Positions 53,001 to 62,039 of a DNA stretch of 64,000 bases are shown piece after piece. Where the stretch lies: the NCBI GenBank assembly GCA_022824945.1, contig JAJDYX010000056.1, forward strand, positions 62,001 through 126,000. The letters run 5' to 3'. The translations under genes and the position numbers were made by a program. Within the stretch, counting starts at the first letter, position 1. Every line of letters starts with the position of its first letter. The notes under the pieces were generated by a model that searched no databases, was not told the origin of the DNA, and saw only the letters and a program-made list of their open reading frames with translations. Source of the stretch: Candidatus Latescibacterota bacterium. Lineage in GTDB: Bacteria > Latescibacterota > UBA2968.

Positions 53001-54986
53001 GTGGCAATACAAACAGATTTTATAACTGAAACCGATCCCCAGCAGGAAAAGGGCCTGACCGTCCGATCAGTAGGCATTGCGCTGGGCGCAGTGGTATTCA
53101 TCAACCTCTGGGTGACCTATGCCGAAACCGTGGTACATGCATCCAGACTGAACCTCAGCTTTTTTCAGCTCACATTGATGGCCGTATTTGTCTTGCTGGT
53201 CGCAGCCGTCAACCCGATTTTGAAAATCTTGGGATCGCACCGTGCGTTCTCACCCTCAGAACTGCTGGCAATTGCGGCCATCGGCATGGTCGGTTGCGTG
53301 GTACCCGCTTCGGGCGTAACCGGATTTCTCATCGGCGTCATCTCTACGCCGATCTACTTTGCCACACCCGAAAATCGATGGGGCGAATTTTATCATCCCA
53401 ACCTCGATTCGTGGGTCGTGCCCATAGATCCCGAAGCCCTGCGCATGTTCTACGAAGGCTTGCCACCCGGCGCGTCCATGCCCTGGGAAGTGTGGCTAAT
53501 GCCCCTGCTGTGGTGGGCGAGCTTTATCGTCGCAGTATTCGCGCTCTCAGCCAGCATGATGGTCATCTTGCGCAAACAATGGGCAGAACACGAAAAACTG
53601 GTCTATCCCCTCGTGGCCGTGCCCCTGGAAATGGCGCAGGATGCACGGTCTAAGCGACTGTTACCGGGATTTATGCAGGGCAAGCTATTCTGGATCATGG
53701 CCGCAATACCCTTTCTGTTATTTTTGTGGAATTCTCTATCCTGGTTTTATCCACTCATGCCCGGAATCGGGATCTTTCCCCACGCCGGAAAGTTTAATTT
53801 TACGCGGTATTCTCCCCACGTCTATCTGGAACCCCTGAACCTGTTCACCATCGGCTTTGCGTACTTTGCCAACACACAGGTCTTGTTTTCCGTCTGGTTT
53901 TTCTTTTTACTCCACGTCGTAGAAGGCGGCATATTCAACCGCCTGGGCTACCAGATAGCAAAGTCAACCGACTCGTTCAGCGCCGATCCCCCCACCGAAG
54001 CCTATCAGTGCTTTGGTGCGCTGGCATGCCTGGTCGTATGGCGATTATGGGTCGCGCGGCACCATTTGCGAGACGTCTTCCTGAAAGCATTTAGAAAGGC
54101 GTATCCCGCCGACGACTCCCGAGAAGTACTGGCGTACCGCACAGTGGTCTTTGTATTTTTAGTGAGCCTGTCTTTTGTACTCTTCTGGCTCTGCCACATC
54201 GGCATGGACATAACAACCGCACTCGTCTTTCTCGGTGCGCTATCCATCATTTATATCGGCCTGGCGCGGGTCGTATCAGAAGCCGGGATGGTGTATTCGG
54301 GCGCCACAGTAACACCGCAGGCATTTGTCATGGACATGCGCGGCACAGAAGTCATGTCTGCGGGCAGCCTGACCGGCATTGCCCTATCGTATTCCATTGT
54401 CGATTACATGCGGGGTCTATTTACACCCGGCGTGGCACAGTCCATCAAAATGGGCGAACTCATCCAGGGCAACCGCCGCGCATTGTTATTCTGGGCTGGC
54501 ATAAGCGTTTTGCTGGGACTGGCCGCATCCGTATTTTACACCCTGCACCTGGGCTATTCTCACGGCGCGTACAATTTCCCGCGCTTTCCCTTTTTCAGCG
54601 GCGACCCAAAAGGCATCTACGGATCGACGTTAGTCATGATGCACACGCCCAAAGCACCCGACGGCGAGCGCATGGTCTTCTTCGCAATCGGAGCGGGCCT
54701 GATGGCATTGTTGACCTTCTTGCGCTACCGGTTCCCGGGCTGGCCCTTGCATCCCATCGGCCTCACCCTATCGGCAGCCGACAACACCGGTCACCTCGTC
54801 ATGCCCGTCTTTATCGCCTGGGCGTGCAAATCCGTAATCATGGCCGTCGGCGGTGTAAACCTCTACCGCCGCTCCAAACCCGCGTTTCTCGGCCTCCTGG
54901 TGGGCTATACAGCCGGAGTGGTACTATCATTCCTCATCGACGCGCTGTGGTGGCCGGGGGAAGGGCATCTGGTGCATTATTGGTAG
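53001..54986 (+). CDS. DUF6785/DUF6784-type polytopic membrane protein, copy 2
   Basis: 661 residues, alignable end to end with the preceding gene: the same AFFAPTELL/AFSPSELLAIAAIGMVGCVVPASGVTG, FYHPNLDSWVVP, LLHVVEGGIFNRLGYQIAKSTDSF and GDPKGIYGSTLVMMHTPKAPD segments. Start is GTG at 53001. The two genes are a tandem duplication with differences concentrated in the N-terminal tail (residues 1-20) and a few loops. They may form a heterodimer or have split specificities. Transport is inferred only from the many membrane helices and from position after a receptor/PorV cassette. Confidence 0.75.
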   Translation: MAIQTDFITETDPQQEKGLTVRSVGIALGAVVFINLWVTYAETVVHASRLNLSFFQLTLMAVFVLLVAAVNPILKILGSHRAFSPSELLAIAAIGMVGCVVPASGVTGFLIGVISTPIYFATPENRWGEFYHPNLDSWVVPIDPEALRMFYEGLPPGASMPWEVWLMPLLWWASFIVAVFALSASMMVILRKQWAEHEKLVYPLVAVPLEMAQDARSKRLLPGFMQGKLFWIMAAIPFLLFLWNSLSWFYPLMPGIGIFPHAGKFNFTRYSPHVYLEPLNLFTIGFAYFANTQVLFSVWFFFLLHVVEGGIFNRLGYQIAKSTDSFSADPPTEAYQCFGALACLVVWRLWVARHHLRDVFLKAFRKAYPADDSREVLAYRTVVFVFLVSLSFVLFWLCHIGMDITTALVFLGALSIIYIGLARVVSEAGMVYSGATVTPQAFVMDMRGTEVMSAGSLTGIALSYSIVDYMRGLFTPGVAQSIKMGELIQGNRRALLFWAGISVLLGLAASVFYTLHLGYSHGAYNFPRFPFFSGDPKGIYGSTLVMMHTPKAPDGERMVFFAIGAGLMALLTFLRYRFPGWPLHPIGLTLSAADNTGHLVMPVFIAWACKSVIMAVGGVNLYRRSKPAFLGLLVGYTAGVVLSFLIDALWWPGEGHLVHYW

Positions 54987-55000
54987 AAAATGTGATCCGC

Positions 55001-55042
55001 AGATGGACGCAGATGGATACGGATGGATACGGATGGATACGG
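55001..55042. repeat. 10-bp tandem repeat (ATGGATACGG)
   Basis: AGATGGACGC, AGATGGATAC, GGATGGATAC, GGATGGATAC and GGAGATTAGA run head to tail with a 10-bp period, right after the second DUF6785-type gene. Confidence 0.8.
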
Positions 55043-55098
55043 AGATTAGACGAGAGGGTCTTTAGCTCACGAGTGGCGTGGGTAGGAATAGAGATAAC

Positions 55099-55530
55099 TC
55101 AGGGCAATTCTGAGCCTTCAGATTCTGTATCGGGTGCGGGGAGTATAGATTCTGCCCATTGGACAACAGCCTCGGCAAGTCTCACCGCTTCCTGATATTC
55201 TTCTTCATCAACTGATTCTGACACATCACCGGGATAACGTAAAACAGTCGCATAAACGGACAGCTTTGCAGATTGAGAAAGTTCCGGTATCTTGGAAACA
55301 TCTTCAGGGAGAAGATCGATCAACCTCTCGATAATGTGAATTTTGGGAAAAGCAATCCCTCTATTTACAAGCACAGCTTTGATGCTCTTTTCTGCTGCCT
55401 GTTGGGCATGGAAACACAGAAGCTCGTAAAAACTATCTTCTGGCAAAGAGACTTGTGCCAGAGCCAAGTCTCCTCTGGCATACCGGAGCCAATCAGCCGG
55501 AGAACCAAATGTTGGGACATCAGGCGGCAT
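55099..55530 (-). CDS. HEPN-domain toxin-like protein
   Basis: 143 residues. The pattern W-LRYARGDLALAQ, FHAQQAAEKSIKAVLVNRG, then KIHIIERLIDLL and VYATVLRYPGD is that of HEPN proteins (PF05168), four-helix RNases or RNase-like toxins. R57 and H65 (NRG...KIH) are at the position of the R-x4-8-H RNase motif, and the RYP at 98-100 is common in this family. Its start overlaps the last 11 bases of the nucleotidyltransferase gene, the usual MNT-HEPN order. The acidic tail (APDTESEGSELP) is not part of the fold. Confidence 0.85.
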   Translation of the reverse strand: MPPDVPTFGSPADWLRYARGDLALAQVSLPEDSFYELLCFHAQQAAEKSIKAVLVNRGIAFPKIHIIERLIDLLPEDVSKIPELSQSAKLSVYATVLRYPGDVSESVDEEEYQEAVRLAEAVVQWAESILPAPDTESEGSELP

Positions 55531-55837
55531 AGATTTCTTTTCCTTCTTCTAAAATGCGATAATAGATTAAACCGATATTATTTTTGTGCCTTTCAAGGTC
55601 TTCAGGTGTTGCAACCAGAATATCAATGGGCAGAGGAATACCCCTCATTTCAATATGAAGATGCTGCGCCGTTCTTCTTCTGTGAACGCCATTGGGCATG
55701 ACAACGAGCACATCCACATCGCTGTCCGGTCCCATCTCGCCTCGCGCAGCCGAGCCAAAAAGGATAATTTTGAGCGGATTGACAACTTCGACAATTCGCT
55801 CTACGAGTTGATCAATGACATTCGTATCGGGTTGCAT
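55520..55837 (-). CDS. Minimal nucleotidyltransferase (MntA-type antitoxin)
   Basis: 105 residues. G28-S29 and the metal-binding D40 and D42 (GPDSDVDVLVV), with a third acid at D72 (PIDILVAT), make a Pol-beta-type nucleotidyltransferase. In MNT-HEPN pairs the nucleotidyltransferase neutralises the HEPN partner by adding AMP residues. Encoded first, overlapping the HEPN gene by 11 bases, so translation is coupled. The pair is divergent from the M60-like peptidase gene. Confidence 0.88.
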   Translation of the reverse strand: MQPDTNVIDQLVERIVEVVNPLKIILFGSAARGEMGPDSDVDVLVVMPNGVHRRRTAQHLHIEMRGIPLPIDILVATPEDLERHKNNIGLIYYRILEEGKEIYAA

Positions 55838-56060
55838 GTGTCAACCTCCAAAAAGCAGAATCCATCTCTGTTGAAACATAGCTTGATAAGCATTAAAAGT
55901 CAATGCGATCGACGATTTCTCAGGATACTACAAAATGAAATTCACCTATAGTGCTTAACACTTTTGTCAAGGAGGCTTGGATTGGTTTTTGTTCGACAAG
56001 GCCATCCGAGTTCCCTATATTTTGATGTTGTTGTCGAATTTCGAATATGGAACTGACAAT

Positions 56061-58379
56061 ATGGACACCATAAACAGAAACGAACATCAAGAGCGAGCAA
56101 CGTCGCAAGTGCTGGAATCTGAAAAAGGCGGTTCTGGACCTACCCTGAAAATAGGATTGCTGTTAATTATCTCATTTGCAATTGCAATGCCGGGCGAAGC
56201 ATCACTTTACCCCGGTGCTGATGACCTCGACGCCCTGCTCGATGGTGTCGCCGAGATTGCGGCTCCTGGTGTCCCGAGTTCCTTCTCCGTCTATGGCCCT
56301 GAGAGCTTTCCGGTGATCGTGGGCGCCCCGCGCAATGCCGCGGATGCCGTGCGCGCTCCGGTCGTCTCGGCAGGCCGTTGGCAGGCAGGCCGCGTCGTCG
56401 CTCTGGGACACAAAGGCTACTTTAATAGCTCCACACTTGAGAAGGCGGACACCGCACGCCTGATGGCGAACGCGTTCGCCTGGGTCTCGGGGGGCGGAGC
56501 TTCAGCCAGTCCCCGCATTGGCGTCGTCGGTAACGCACAGCTACGCACCTGGTTGATCAGGACCGGTCACGATGTCGTCGAAGCTGCCCTGACATCGGAA
56601 TCGCTGGGAGCGGTGGATGTCGTGGCCGTAGATATGGGGAACCAGAGCGCGCCAGAGCTCGAAGCACTATCGGCGTTCGTGCGCGCCGGAGGTGGTCTGG
56701 TGACGGCTGCCAACGGTTGGGGCTGGGCGAGTCTGCACCCAAAACTGGATATCATCAATGACTTCGCTGGTAACCGCCTGCTCGCGCCTATCGGCATCCA
56801 GTGGTTAAACAGCTCCCTCAAACGCACATCGCCAGCGGGCTATGCCGTTGCCGAACCACCGTCTGAACTGACCCACGCTGGTAAGGCATTCAATGCGGTC
56901 AAGGCCCACATCGCAGGCAGGCGTAAGCTCACCCAGCCGGAGGTTGACCAAACTCTGCACACCCTGGCAAGAACCATCCGCGCTCTGCCTCCGAACGACG
57001 TGCTGTTCGCGCCGGACATGCAGGTTTTTTTTTCGAACTACGAAGGGACCCGCTGGCCCTCGGCGAAGCACCCGGTGGACAAATCCGATGTAGTCGCCCG
57101 CATGGTCGCTACGCTCTTCGTGTCTGAGCATCACCGCACCCCACCCCAATCCGTGCGCGCTCATCCTGCGGCCGCAGATTTTCCCGGTACCGTCCCGACC
57201 GACGCCCCACGCCTGACACGTAGCCTTATCATCGACACCACCGTGCCTCGCTGGCACTCAACCGGCCTCTACGCTGCGCCGGGCGACCTGGTCACGGTAA
57301 CGGTACCGACCCGCGTCGCCAACAGCGGCTTCTTCGTGCGCATTGGCGCCCACAGCGACCAAATTTGGAGACGGCCCACATGGAAGCGCATGCCCAAAAT
57401 CAGCTACCGTTTCCCCATCTCCGCTTCCAGGACCCGCGTCGCCAATGCCTTCGGGGGCCTGATTTACATCGAAGTTCCAAAGAAGAACCCCGGTTTCGGA
57501 CGCATCACCGTCGAGGTCGAGGGCGCAGTGGCGGCACCGCTCTTCGTGCTTGGCGAGACAGACCCGGCCGTCTGGCGTGCGGAGATCCGCCATGCACCGG
57601 CTCCCTGGGCGGAGATCGCCGGGCGGAATATGATCGTCACGACCCACTCCTCCGAAGTGCGCGAACTCGACGACCCGACCGCCGTAGCTGAGACCTGGGA
57701 TCGCGTGCTGGACCTGGCCGCAGAACTGGCGGCCTGGCCGCCCAATGCACGCTCGAGCCCGGAGCGATTCGTCGTGGACCGCCAGATTTCGGCGGGCTAC
57801 CTGCATTCCGGCTATCCCCTGATGGGCCATTTGGCCCATCAATCCAAACTGGTGGATGCCGAGCACATTCGCTCGGAGGGCAACTGGGGCTTCTTCCACG
57901 AGGTGGGCCACAACCACCAGCACAAAGACTGGACATTCACTGGCACGACCGAGGTGACCGTCAACCTGTTCTCGCTCTACATCTATGAGTTTCTGTGCGG
58001 AATCCCGGCGGTTTATGGAGAGTTTCCCGGCAGAAAAAGATTATGGGCCGCTCTAATGGCATCCTACGACTTTGGTAATCCTACCTTCGAACACTGGAAG
58101 AAAAACCCGTTCCTTGCCCTGATCATGTACGCGCAGATGCAGCAGGCGTTTGGCTGGGACGCCTATCGGCAGGTGTTCGCCACATACCGCGCCCTGCCCA
58201 ACGACGAGCGCCCGAAGAACGACGACGAGAAGCGCGACCAGTGGCTGGTGCGCTTCTCGCGCACGGTGGGTCGCAACCTCGGCCCGTTCTTCGAGGCCTG
58301 GGGGATACCGACGTCGAAGGCCGCGCGGAACTCAATCGCCGACCTGCCAGTGTGGATGCCTCCCAACTTCCCGCCCTAG
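56061..58379 (+). CDS. M60-like metallopeptidase
   Basis: 772 residues from the ATG at 56061; earlier in-frame starts exist but lack a better site. Residues 26-50 hold a membrane/signal segment (LKIGLLLIISFAIAMPGEAS). The catalytic motif is H613-E614-V-G-H617 with a distal E631 (TGTTEVTVN), matching HExxH...E of the M60/enhancin group, which cleave mucin-like glycoproteins in other bacteria. The middle part (about 70-330) has Rossmann/glutamine-amidotransferase-like features (IGVVGNAQLRTWL, GGGLVTAANGWGW). Base composition is visibly richer in G and C than the neighbours, with many third-position G/C codons, which suggests recent transfer. Substrate not known here. Confidence 0.75.
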   Translation: MDTINRNEHQERATSQVLESEKGGSGPTLKIGLLLIISFAIAMPGEASLYPGADDLDALLDGVAEIAAPGVPSSFSVYGPESFPVIVGAPRNAADAVRAPVVSAGRWQAGRVVALGHKGYFNSSTLEKADTARLMANAFAWVSGGGASASPRIGVVGNAQLRTWLIRTGHDVVEAALTSESLGAVDVVAVDMGNQSAPELEALSAFVRAGGGLVTAANGWGWASLHPKLDIINDFAGNRLLAPIGIQWLNSSLKRTSPAGYAVAEPPSELTHAGKAFNAVKAHIAGRRKLTQPEVDQTLHTLARTIRALPPNDVLFAPDMQVFFSNYEGTRWPSAKHPVDKSDVVARMVATLFVSEHHRTPPQSVRAHPAAADFPGTVPTDAPRLTRSLIIDTTVPRWHSTGLYAAPGDLVTVTVPTRVANSGFFVRIGAHSDQIWRRPTWKRMPKISYRFPISASRTRVANAFGGLIYIEVPKKNPGFGRITVEVEGAVAAPLFVLGETDPAVWRAEIRHAPAPWAEIAGRNMIVTTHSSEVRELDDPTAVAETWDRVLDLAAELAAWPPNARSSPERFVVDRQISAGYLHSGYPLMGHLAHQSKLVDAEHIRSEGNWGFFHEVGHNHQHKDWTFTGTTEVTVNLFSLYIYEFLCGIPAVYGEFPGRKRLWAALMASYDFGNPTFEHWKKNPFLALIMYAQMQQAFGWDAYRQVFATYRALPNDERPKNDDEKRDQWLVRFSRTVGRNLGPFFEAWGIPTSKAARNSIADLPVWMPPNFPP

Positions 58380-58470
58380 CTTCGGTTTTCAATTATAGAT
58401 TATGAGAGACAATAACAGGTCAGACCTCAAATGATGAAAAGACCATATATTTACCTGATCTTATCCTATG

Positions 58471-58505
58471 AAGAGGCGTCTTGAGTGCATTCAAAGACGC
58501 CTCTT
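58471..58505. other. 12-bp perfect inverted repeat
   Basis: AAGAGGCGTCTT (58471-58482) pairs with AAGACGCCTCTT (58494-58505) across an 11-base loop. No T tract on either side. It lies after the M60 gene and just before the third GWxTD gene, so it could close the former or act in the leader of the latter. Confidence 0.7.
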
Positions 58506-58537
58506 ACCTGCTTAACACCTCAAGGTGGAGGTTTCTA

Positions 58538-60958
58538 ATGACATGGTCTCGAATCTGTATCCTCTATACACTCCTCTGCATCCTACCCCTGGATCAGGCG
58601 GCGGCAGACCAGCGGGACTCCCTGTTGACCCTGGGGCAACAGTACCTTCGGGAAGGACAGACAGAAGCCGCGGTTACGACATTCTCTAACCTGACCAAAA
58701 CCTTCCCAAAAGACGCGCACATCCAATCTCGCCTGGGCTATGCATACTTAAAAAACCGCGACTTTGAAAAAGCGGAAGCCGCATTCAAGATGGCCAAAGG
58801 TCTGGATAAAAATTTGGCAGAAGCGTATGTGGGCCTGGGACTCGTCTATGCCGAACGCCCGGCCTCGGGCCTATCGGCGTATAGCAACTTCCGCAAAGCC
58901 GTAGGCGAAGCCAAACGAGCGACCAAACTCGACTCGACTTATGGGCCTGCGTACCGACTACTGGGCGAATTGTACGAACGGTTTCAGGAAGACCACCAGA
59001 AAGCCGTAGATTACTATCTAAAATATATCCAGGTGGAATCGGACAACCCCGACGGACTGTACTATTTTGGCCTCGCCTGTGTACAGGCCGATCAACACGA
59101 CCAGATCGCGGCACACATCATCCCCTATATCAACGCAAACGATCCCGAACTCCGCCTCTTACCCCTTGCTGCTGCGGGCTATTTTCATCAAAAAGAACAC
59201 CGCCTCGCCCTGAACTATTTCGAACGCTACTTACAGCGCGTTGACAAAACCGAACGCGCCTATTACACCGACATATCTCTCGTCGCCTCAGAAAAAGAAT
59301 GGCACGCATATCAGAGCCTATCCGAAGAACCTGAAAAGCTGGATTACCTGAACCGGTTCTGGCGGCGGCGAGACTCGGATCTACTGACCCAAATCAACGA
59401 ACGCATCGTAGAACACTACCGGCGGGTATGGTATGCGCGCACCTTTTTCTCCAAAAAAATCAGCCCCTATGATCAAAGGGGCGAAGTCTATATCCGGTAC
59501 GGCGAACCCGATTATCGGTCTCGCTCCAACCAGCGCGAATTTGTAACATCGCCAGAAGTAGAAGCCGTTCGCAACCGAATGGCAGCCGACATCTGGGGAC
59601 CAGCCGCGACCTATCACACATTCACGGGACCCGTCTTTCCCATACGCAGCCAGCGCAAACCATTTGAAGGCAATATCACAAACGAAAGCCTGAACACCGG
59701 CGTATTTGGCACAGATGCCGGGGAAGACGACGCCGTCCTCGCCCTGAACCCGGGGGAAGAAGCCGAAACCCTGGGATTCCAATTTGTAACACCCGATCTG
59801 GTCGCATCCAGTCCATTTGATCTATCGGTTGCTCCCCGATCAGAGCAGCGATTCTTGAATTACAGTCCCGTAACATCAGACCGCGAATTCGAAACCGTAC
59901 CCTGGGAAACCTGGACATATACACAACTACAAGGCGGCGTGGAATTTACCTTCACCGACGAAGTCGGAAACGGACATTTTGATTTCGCGCCCCTTCCCCC
60001 CTTACCCCAAAGCGACAACCGAATCGCCAGCATAGCGCGGCTCATGGAATACGCCCCGGGGGTCATCTATCAGCAATCTATCGGCGCTGTACCAGACTAT
60101 TATCGCCCCAGCGTGGGCAAAGACGCCCTCCACTTCTTTTACGACGTCGCGGATTTCCGCGGACCAGATGGCAAAACCATTGTAGAAGTGTACTACGGAG
60201 TACCCCCGGCAGAAGTAACCGTGGGCAAAGGAGACCGTGACTATCTCATACATACAAAAGCCACCCTTGCCCTCGCGGACGCAAGCCATGAAAATATCTA
60301 CCGCGCACACGAAATACTCTCCTACCAGAACAGCCGGGAGTTTCCCAAAATCCGGGGCGTATTCATCCCCGATGTCATACGCATTGAAGCATCTCCCGGA
60401 GAAAAATATCAGCTACAGGTACAATTGGAAGACGAATTATCCGGGCGCACAGGCGCGTACAAACAGGAACTCGCAGTTTCCGACTTCAACTCCGAAGGCG
60501 TAAAAATCAGCGGTATCCAACTCGCATCCTCAATCGCCGAGACGGGCACCAACGACCGCCTGAGAAAAAAAGACATCTACGTATCCCCAATGGCTTCCCG
60601 AAGCTACCCCCTGGGCAGTCGGGTATTTGCCTACTTTGAAATCTACAATTTAAAACGCGACACCTTCGGACAAACCCGCTACAAAGTGCAGTACCGCGTG
60701 CAGTTTAACCCCCGCAACACCGTAGGCCTCGCAGGCGTCATCACCTCGGGAATCCGCGTACTTCTGCGGCAGCAAAAACCCCAGGTCTCTGTAACTTATG
60801 AACAGGTGGGCTCCGACGAAGAAGAACGCGAATACGTAGAACTCGATCTAAAAAAAGCCAAACCGGGAGTAAATGTGGTAGAAATCACTGTACAGGACAA
60901 AGTAAGCGGAGAAAAAGCAACGCGAGAGGTCGTATTTTTCTACGGCGGATCGGGATAG
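58538..60958 (+). CDS. GWxTD domain protein, short form
   Basis: 806 residues from the ATG at 58538 (GGTGGAGG upstream); a TTG at 58481 would add an unlikely leader and falls inside an inverted repeat. Signal peptide MTWSRICILYTLLCILPLDQAAA. TPR units from about 30 to 260 (LGQQYLREGQTEAAVTTFSNL, ARLGYAYLKNRDFEKAEAAF), then GWxTD (FWRRRDSDLLTQINERIVEHYRR, SPYDQRGEVYIRYGEPDY) and the common C-terminal beta-sandwich (YQLQVQLEDELSGRTG, FAYFEIYNLKRDTFGQTRYK). It lacks the extra N-terminal modules of the two longer paralogues. The stop TAG is inside the first unit of a long GAATAGAC array. Not in an operon with its neighbours. Confidence 0.85.
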   Translation: MTWSRICILYTLLCILPLDQAAADQRDSLLTLGQQYLREGQTEAAVTTFSNLTKTFPKDAHIQSRLGYAYLKNRDFEKAEAAFKMAKGLDKNLAEAYVGLGLVYAERPASGLSAYSNFRKAVGEAKRATKLDSTYGPAYRLLGELYERFQEDHQKAVDYYLKYIQVESDNPDGLYYFGLACVQADQHDQIAAHIIPYINANDPELRLLPLAAAGYFHQKEHRLALNYFERYLQRVDKTERAYYTDISLVASEKEWHAYQSLSEEPEKLDYLNRFWRRRDSDLLTQINERIVEHYRRVWYARTFFSKKISPYDQRGEVYIRYGEPDYRSRSNQREFVTSPEVEAVRNRMAADIWGPAATYHTFTGPVFPIRSQRKPFEGNITNESLNTGVFGTDAGEDDAVLALNPGEEAETLGFQFVTPDLVASSPFDLSVAPRSEQRFLNYSPVTSDREFETVPWETWTYTQLQGGVEFTFTDEVGNGHFDFAPLPPLPQSDNRIASIARLMEYAPGVIYQQSIGAVPDYYRPSVGKDALHFFYDVADFRGPDGKTIVEVYYGVPPAEVTVGKGDRDYLIHTKATLALADASHENIYRAHEILSYQNSREFPKIRGVFIPDVIRIEASPGEKYQLQVQLEDELSGRTGAYKQELAVSDFNSEGVKISGIQLASSIAETGTNDRLRKKDIYVSPMASRSYPLGSRVFAYFEIYNLKRDTFGQTRYKVQYRVQFNPRNTVGLAGVITSGIRVLLRQQKPQVSVTYEQVGSDEEEREYVELDLKKAKPGVNVVEITVQDKVSGEKATREVVFFYGGSG

Positions 60959-61080
60959 ACGAATAGACGAATAGACGAATAGACGAATAGACGAATAGAC
61001 GAATAGACGAATAGACGAATAGACGAATAGACGAATAGACGAATAGACGAATAGACGAATAGACGAATAGACGAATAGAC
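60953..61080. repeat. Sixteen-unit GAATAGAC tandem array
   Basis: Fifteen perfect 8-bp GAATAGAC units (60961-61080), preceded by one variant unit GGATAGAC (60953-60960) in which the GWxTD stop TAG lies (60956-60958). The right flank CCCCGCCCTACTACCCAAA matches the flank of the 5326-5357 array at 17 of 19 positions. Confidence 0.95.
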
Positions 61081-61117
61081 GAACCCCGCCCTACTACCCA
61101 AAGTCAGTGCTAATCCC

Positions 61118-61173
61118 GATTCGTAGATTCGTAGATTCGCTGATTCGTAGATTCGTAGATTCGTAGATTCGCG
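61118..61173. repeat. Seven-unit GATTCGTA tandem array
   Basis: Seven 8-bp units, the third and last variant (GATTCGCT, GATTCGCG). The reverse complement shares CGAAT with the GAATAGAC array on the left, so the two arrays could pair partly. Ends 20 bases before the phytanoyl-CoA dioxygenase start. One lone unit is at 5444-5451. Confidence 0.9.
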
Positions 61174-61192
61174 CTTTTATTCAGGAGACCCC

Positions 61193-62020
61193 ATGCCCAT
61201 AACCGACGCCCTTCCCGGCATGAAACGGGAACTGAAATTTTACCCGGCAAAAAATGACGCGCCCAAAAAACTGACGCGGGCGCAAATCCAGTACTTCAAC
61301 GAAAAGGGATATATCTTCCCCCTCGACGTCTTCAGCAAAAAAGAAGTCGAAGCCAATCGCGCGTACTTTGACAAACTCATGGGCAAAGCACAGGCAGCGG
61401 GCAAAAACAGCTACTCAATCAACGGATGGCACCGCAGTTGCAAAGGCATCTACGACCTGCTCGTCGATAACCGCATCCTCGACTATGTCGAAGACCTGCT
61501 CGGACCCAACCTCGTCTCGCGCATGACCCACTACTTCAACAAAATGCCCGGAGACGGCAAAAAAGTCGCCTTTCATCAAGACGCATCCTACTGGCCCCTC
61601 ACACCCTCCAAAACCGTAACCGTCTGGCTCGCCATTGACGATGTTGACCTCGCAAATGCCCCCATGGAAGTCATACCCGGCTCGCACCGCCACGGACAAA
61701 TACCCTTTGAACGCAGCACACCAGAAGAAAATAACGTCCTCGGACAATCCGTTCACCACGCCGAAAAATTTGGCGCCCCCGTACCCTTAATCATGAAAGC
61801 CGGGCAAATCTCCATCCACTCCGATTTATTGCTACACGGCTCCAGACCCAACACCTCGCAACGGCGTCGCTGTGGCCTCACCCTGCGCTACATGCCCCCC
61901 GAAGTCCGCACCCGAGAAACCGACCACGCACCCGCGGTCTTATGCCGCGGCATGGATCCTTCAGGATACTGGCAACACATCCCCCGTCCCGACGGCGATG
62001 AAATCCCGGAAAGAAAGTGA
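61193..62020 (+). CDS. Phytanoyl-CoA dioxygenase (PhyH) family protein
   Basis: 275 residues of the Fe(II)/2-oxoglutarate dioxygenase family. F-H-Q-D-A-S-Y-W supplies the His and Asp, LLLHGSRPN the distal His, and nearby R residues (QRRRCGLTLRY) the 2-oxoglutarate contact. VTVWLAIDDVDLANAPMEVIPGSH is a hallmark of the family. Members hydroxylate lipids, small acids or natural products; this lineage typically has many copies with unknown substrates. AGGAG precedes the ATG. It lies after the tandem arrays and converges with the MATE gene, and no partner enzyme is next to it. Confidence 0.88.
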   Translation: MPITDALPGMKRELKFYPAKNDAPKKLTRAQIQYFNEKGYIFPLDVFSKKEVEANRAYFDKLMGKAQAAGKNSYSINGWHRSCKGIYDLLVDNRILDYVEDLLGPNLVSRMTHYFNKMPGDGKKVAFHQDASYWPLTPSKTVTVWLAIDDVDLANAPMEVIPGSHRHGQIPFERSTPEENNVLGQSVHHAEKFGAPVPLIMKAGQISIHSDLLLHGSRPNTSQRRRCGLTLRYMPPEVRTRETDHAPAVLCRGMDPSGYWQHIPRPDGDEIPERK

Positions 62021-62039
62021 AACACAATTCCCGATTCCC

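Noticed and set aside
58469..58537. TTG start at 58481 for the third GWxTD protein
   Set aside because: It lies inside a 12-bp inverted repeat; the ATG at 58538 has a strong GGTGGAGG site and begins a proper signal peptide.
60953..61173. Coding repeat protein in the GAATAGAC/GATTCGTA arrays
   Set aside because: An 8-bp unit cycles through all frames and contains TAG, so every forward frame is closed.
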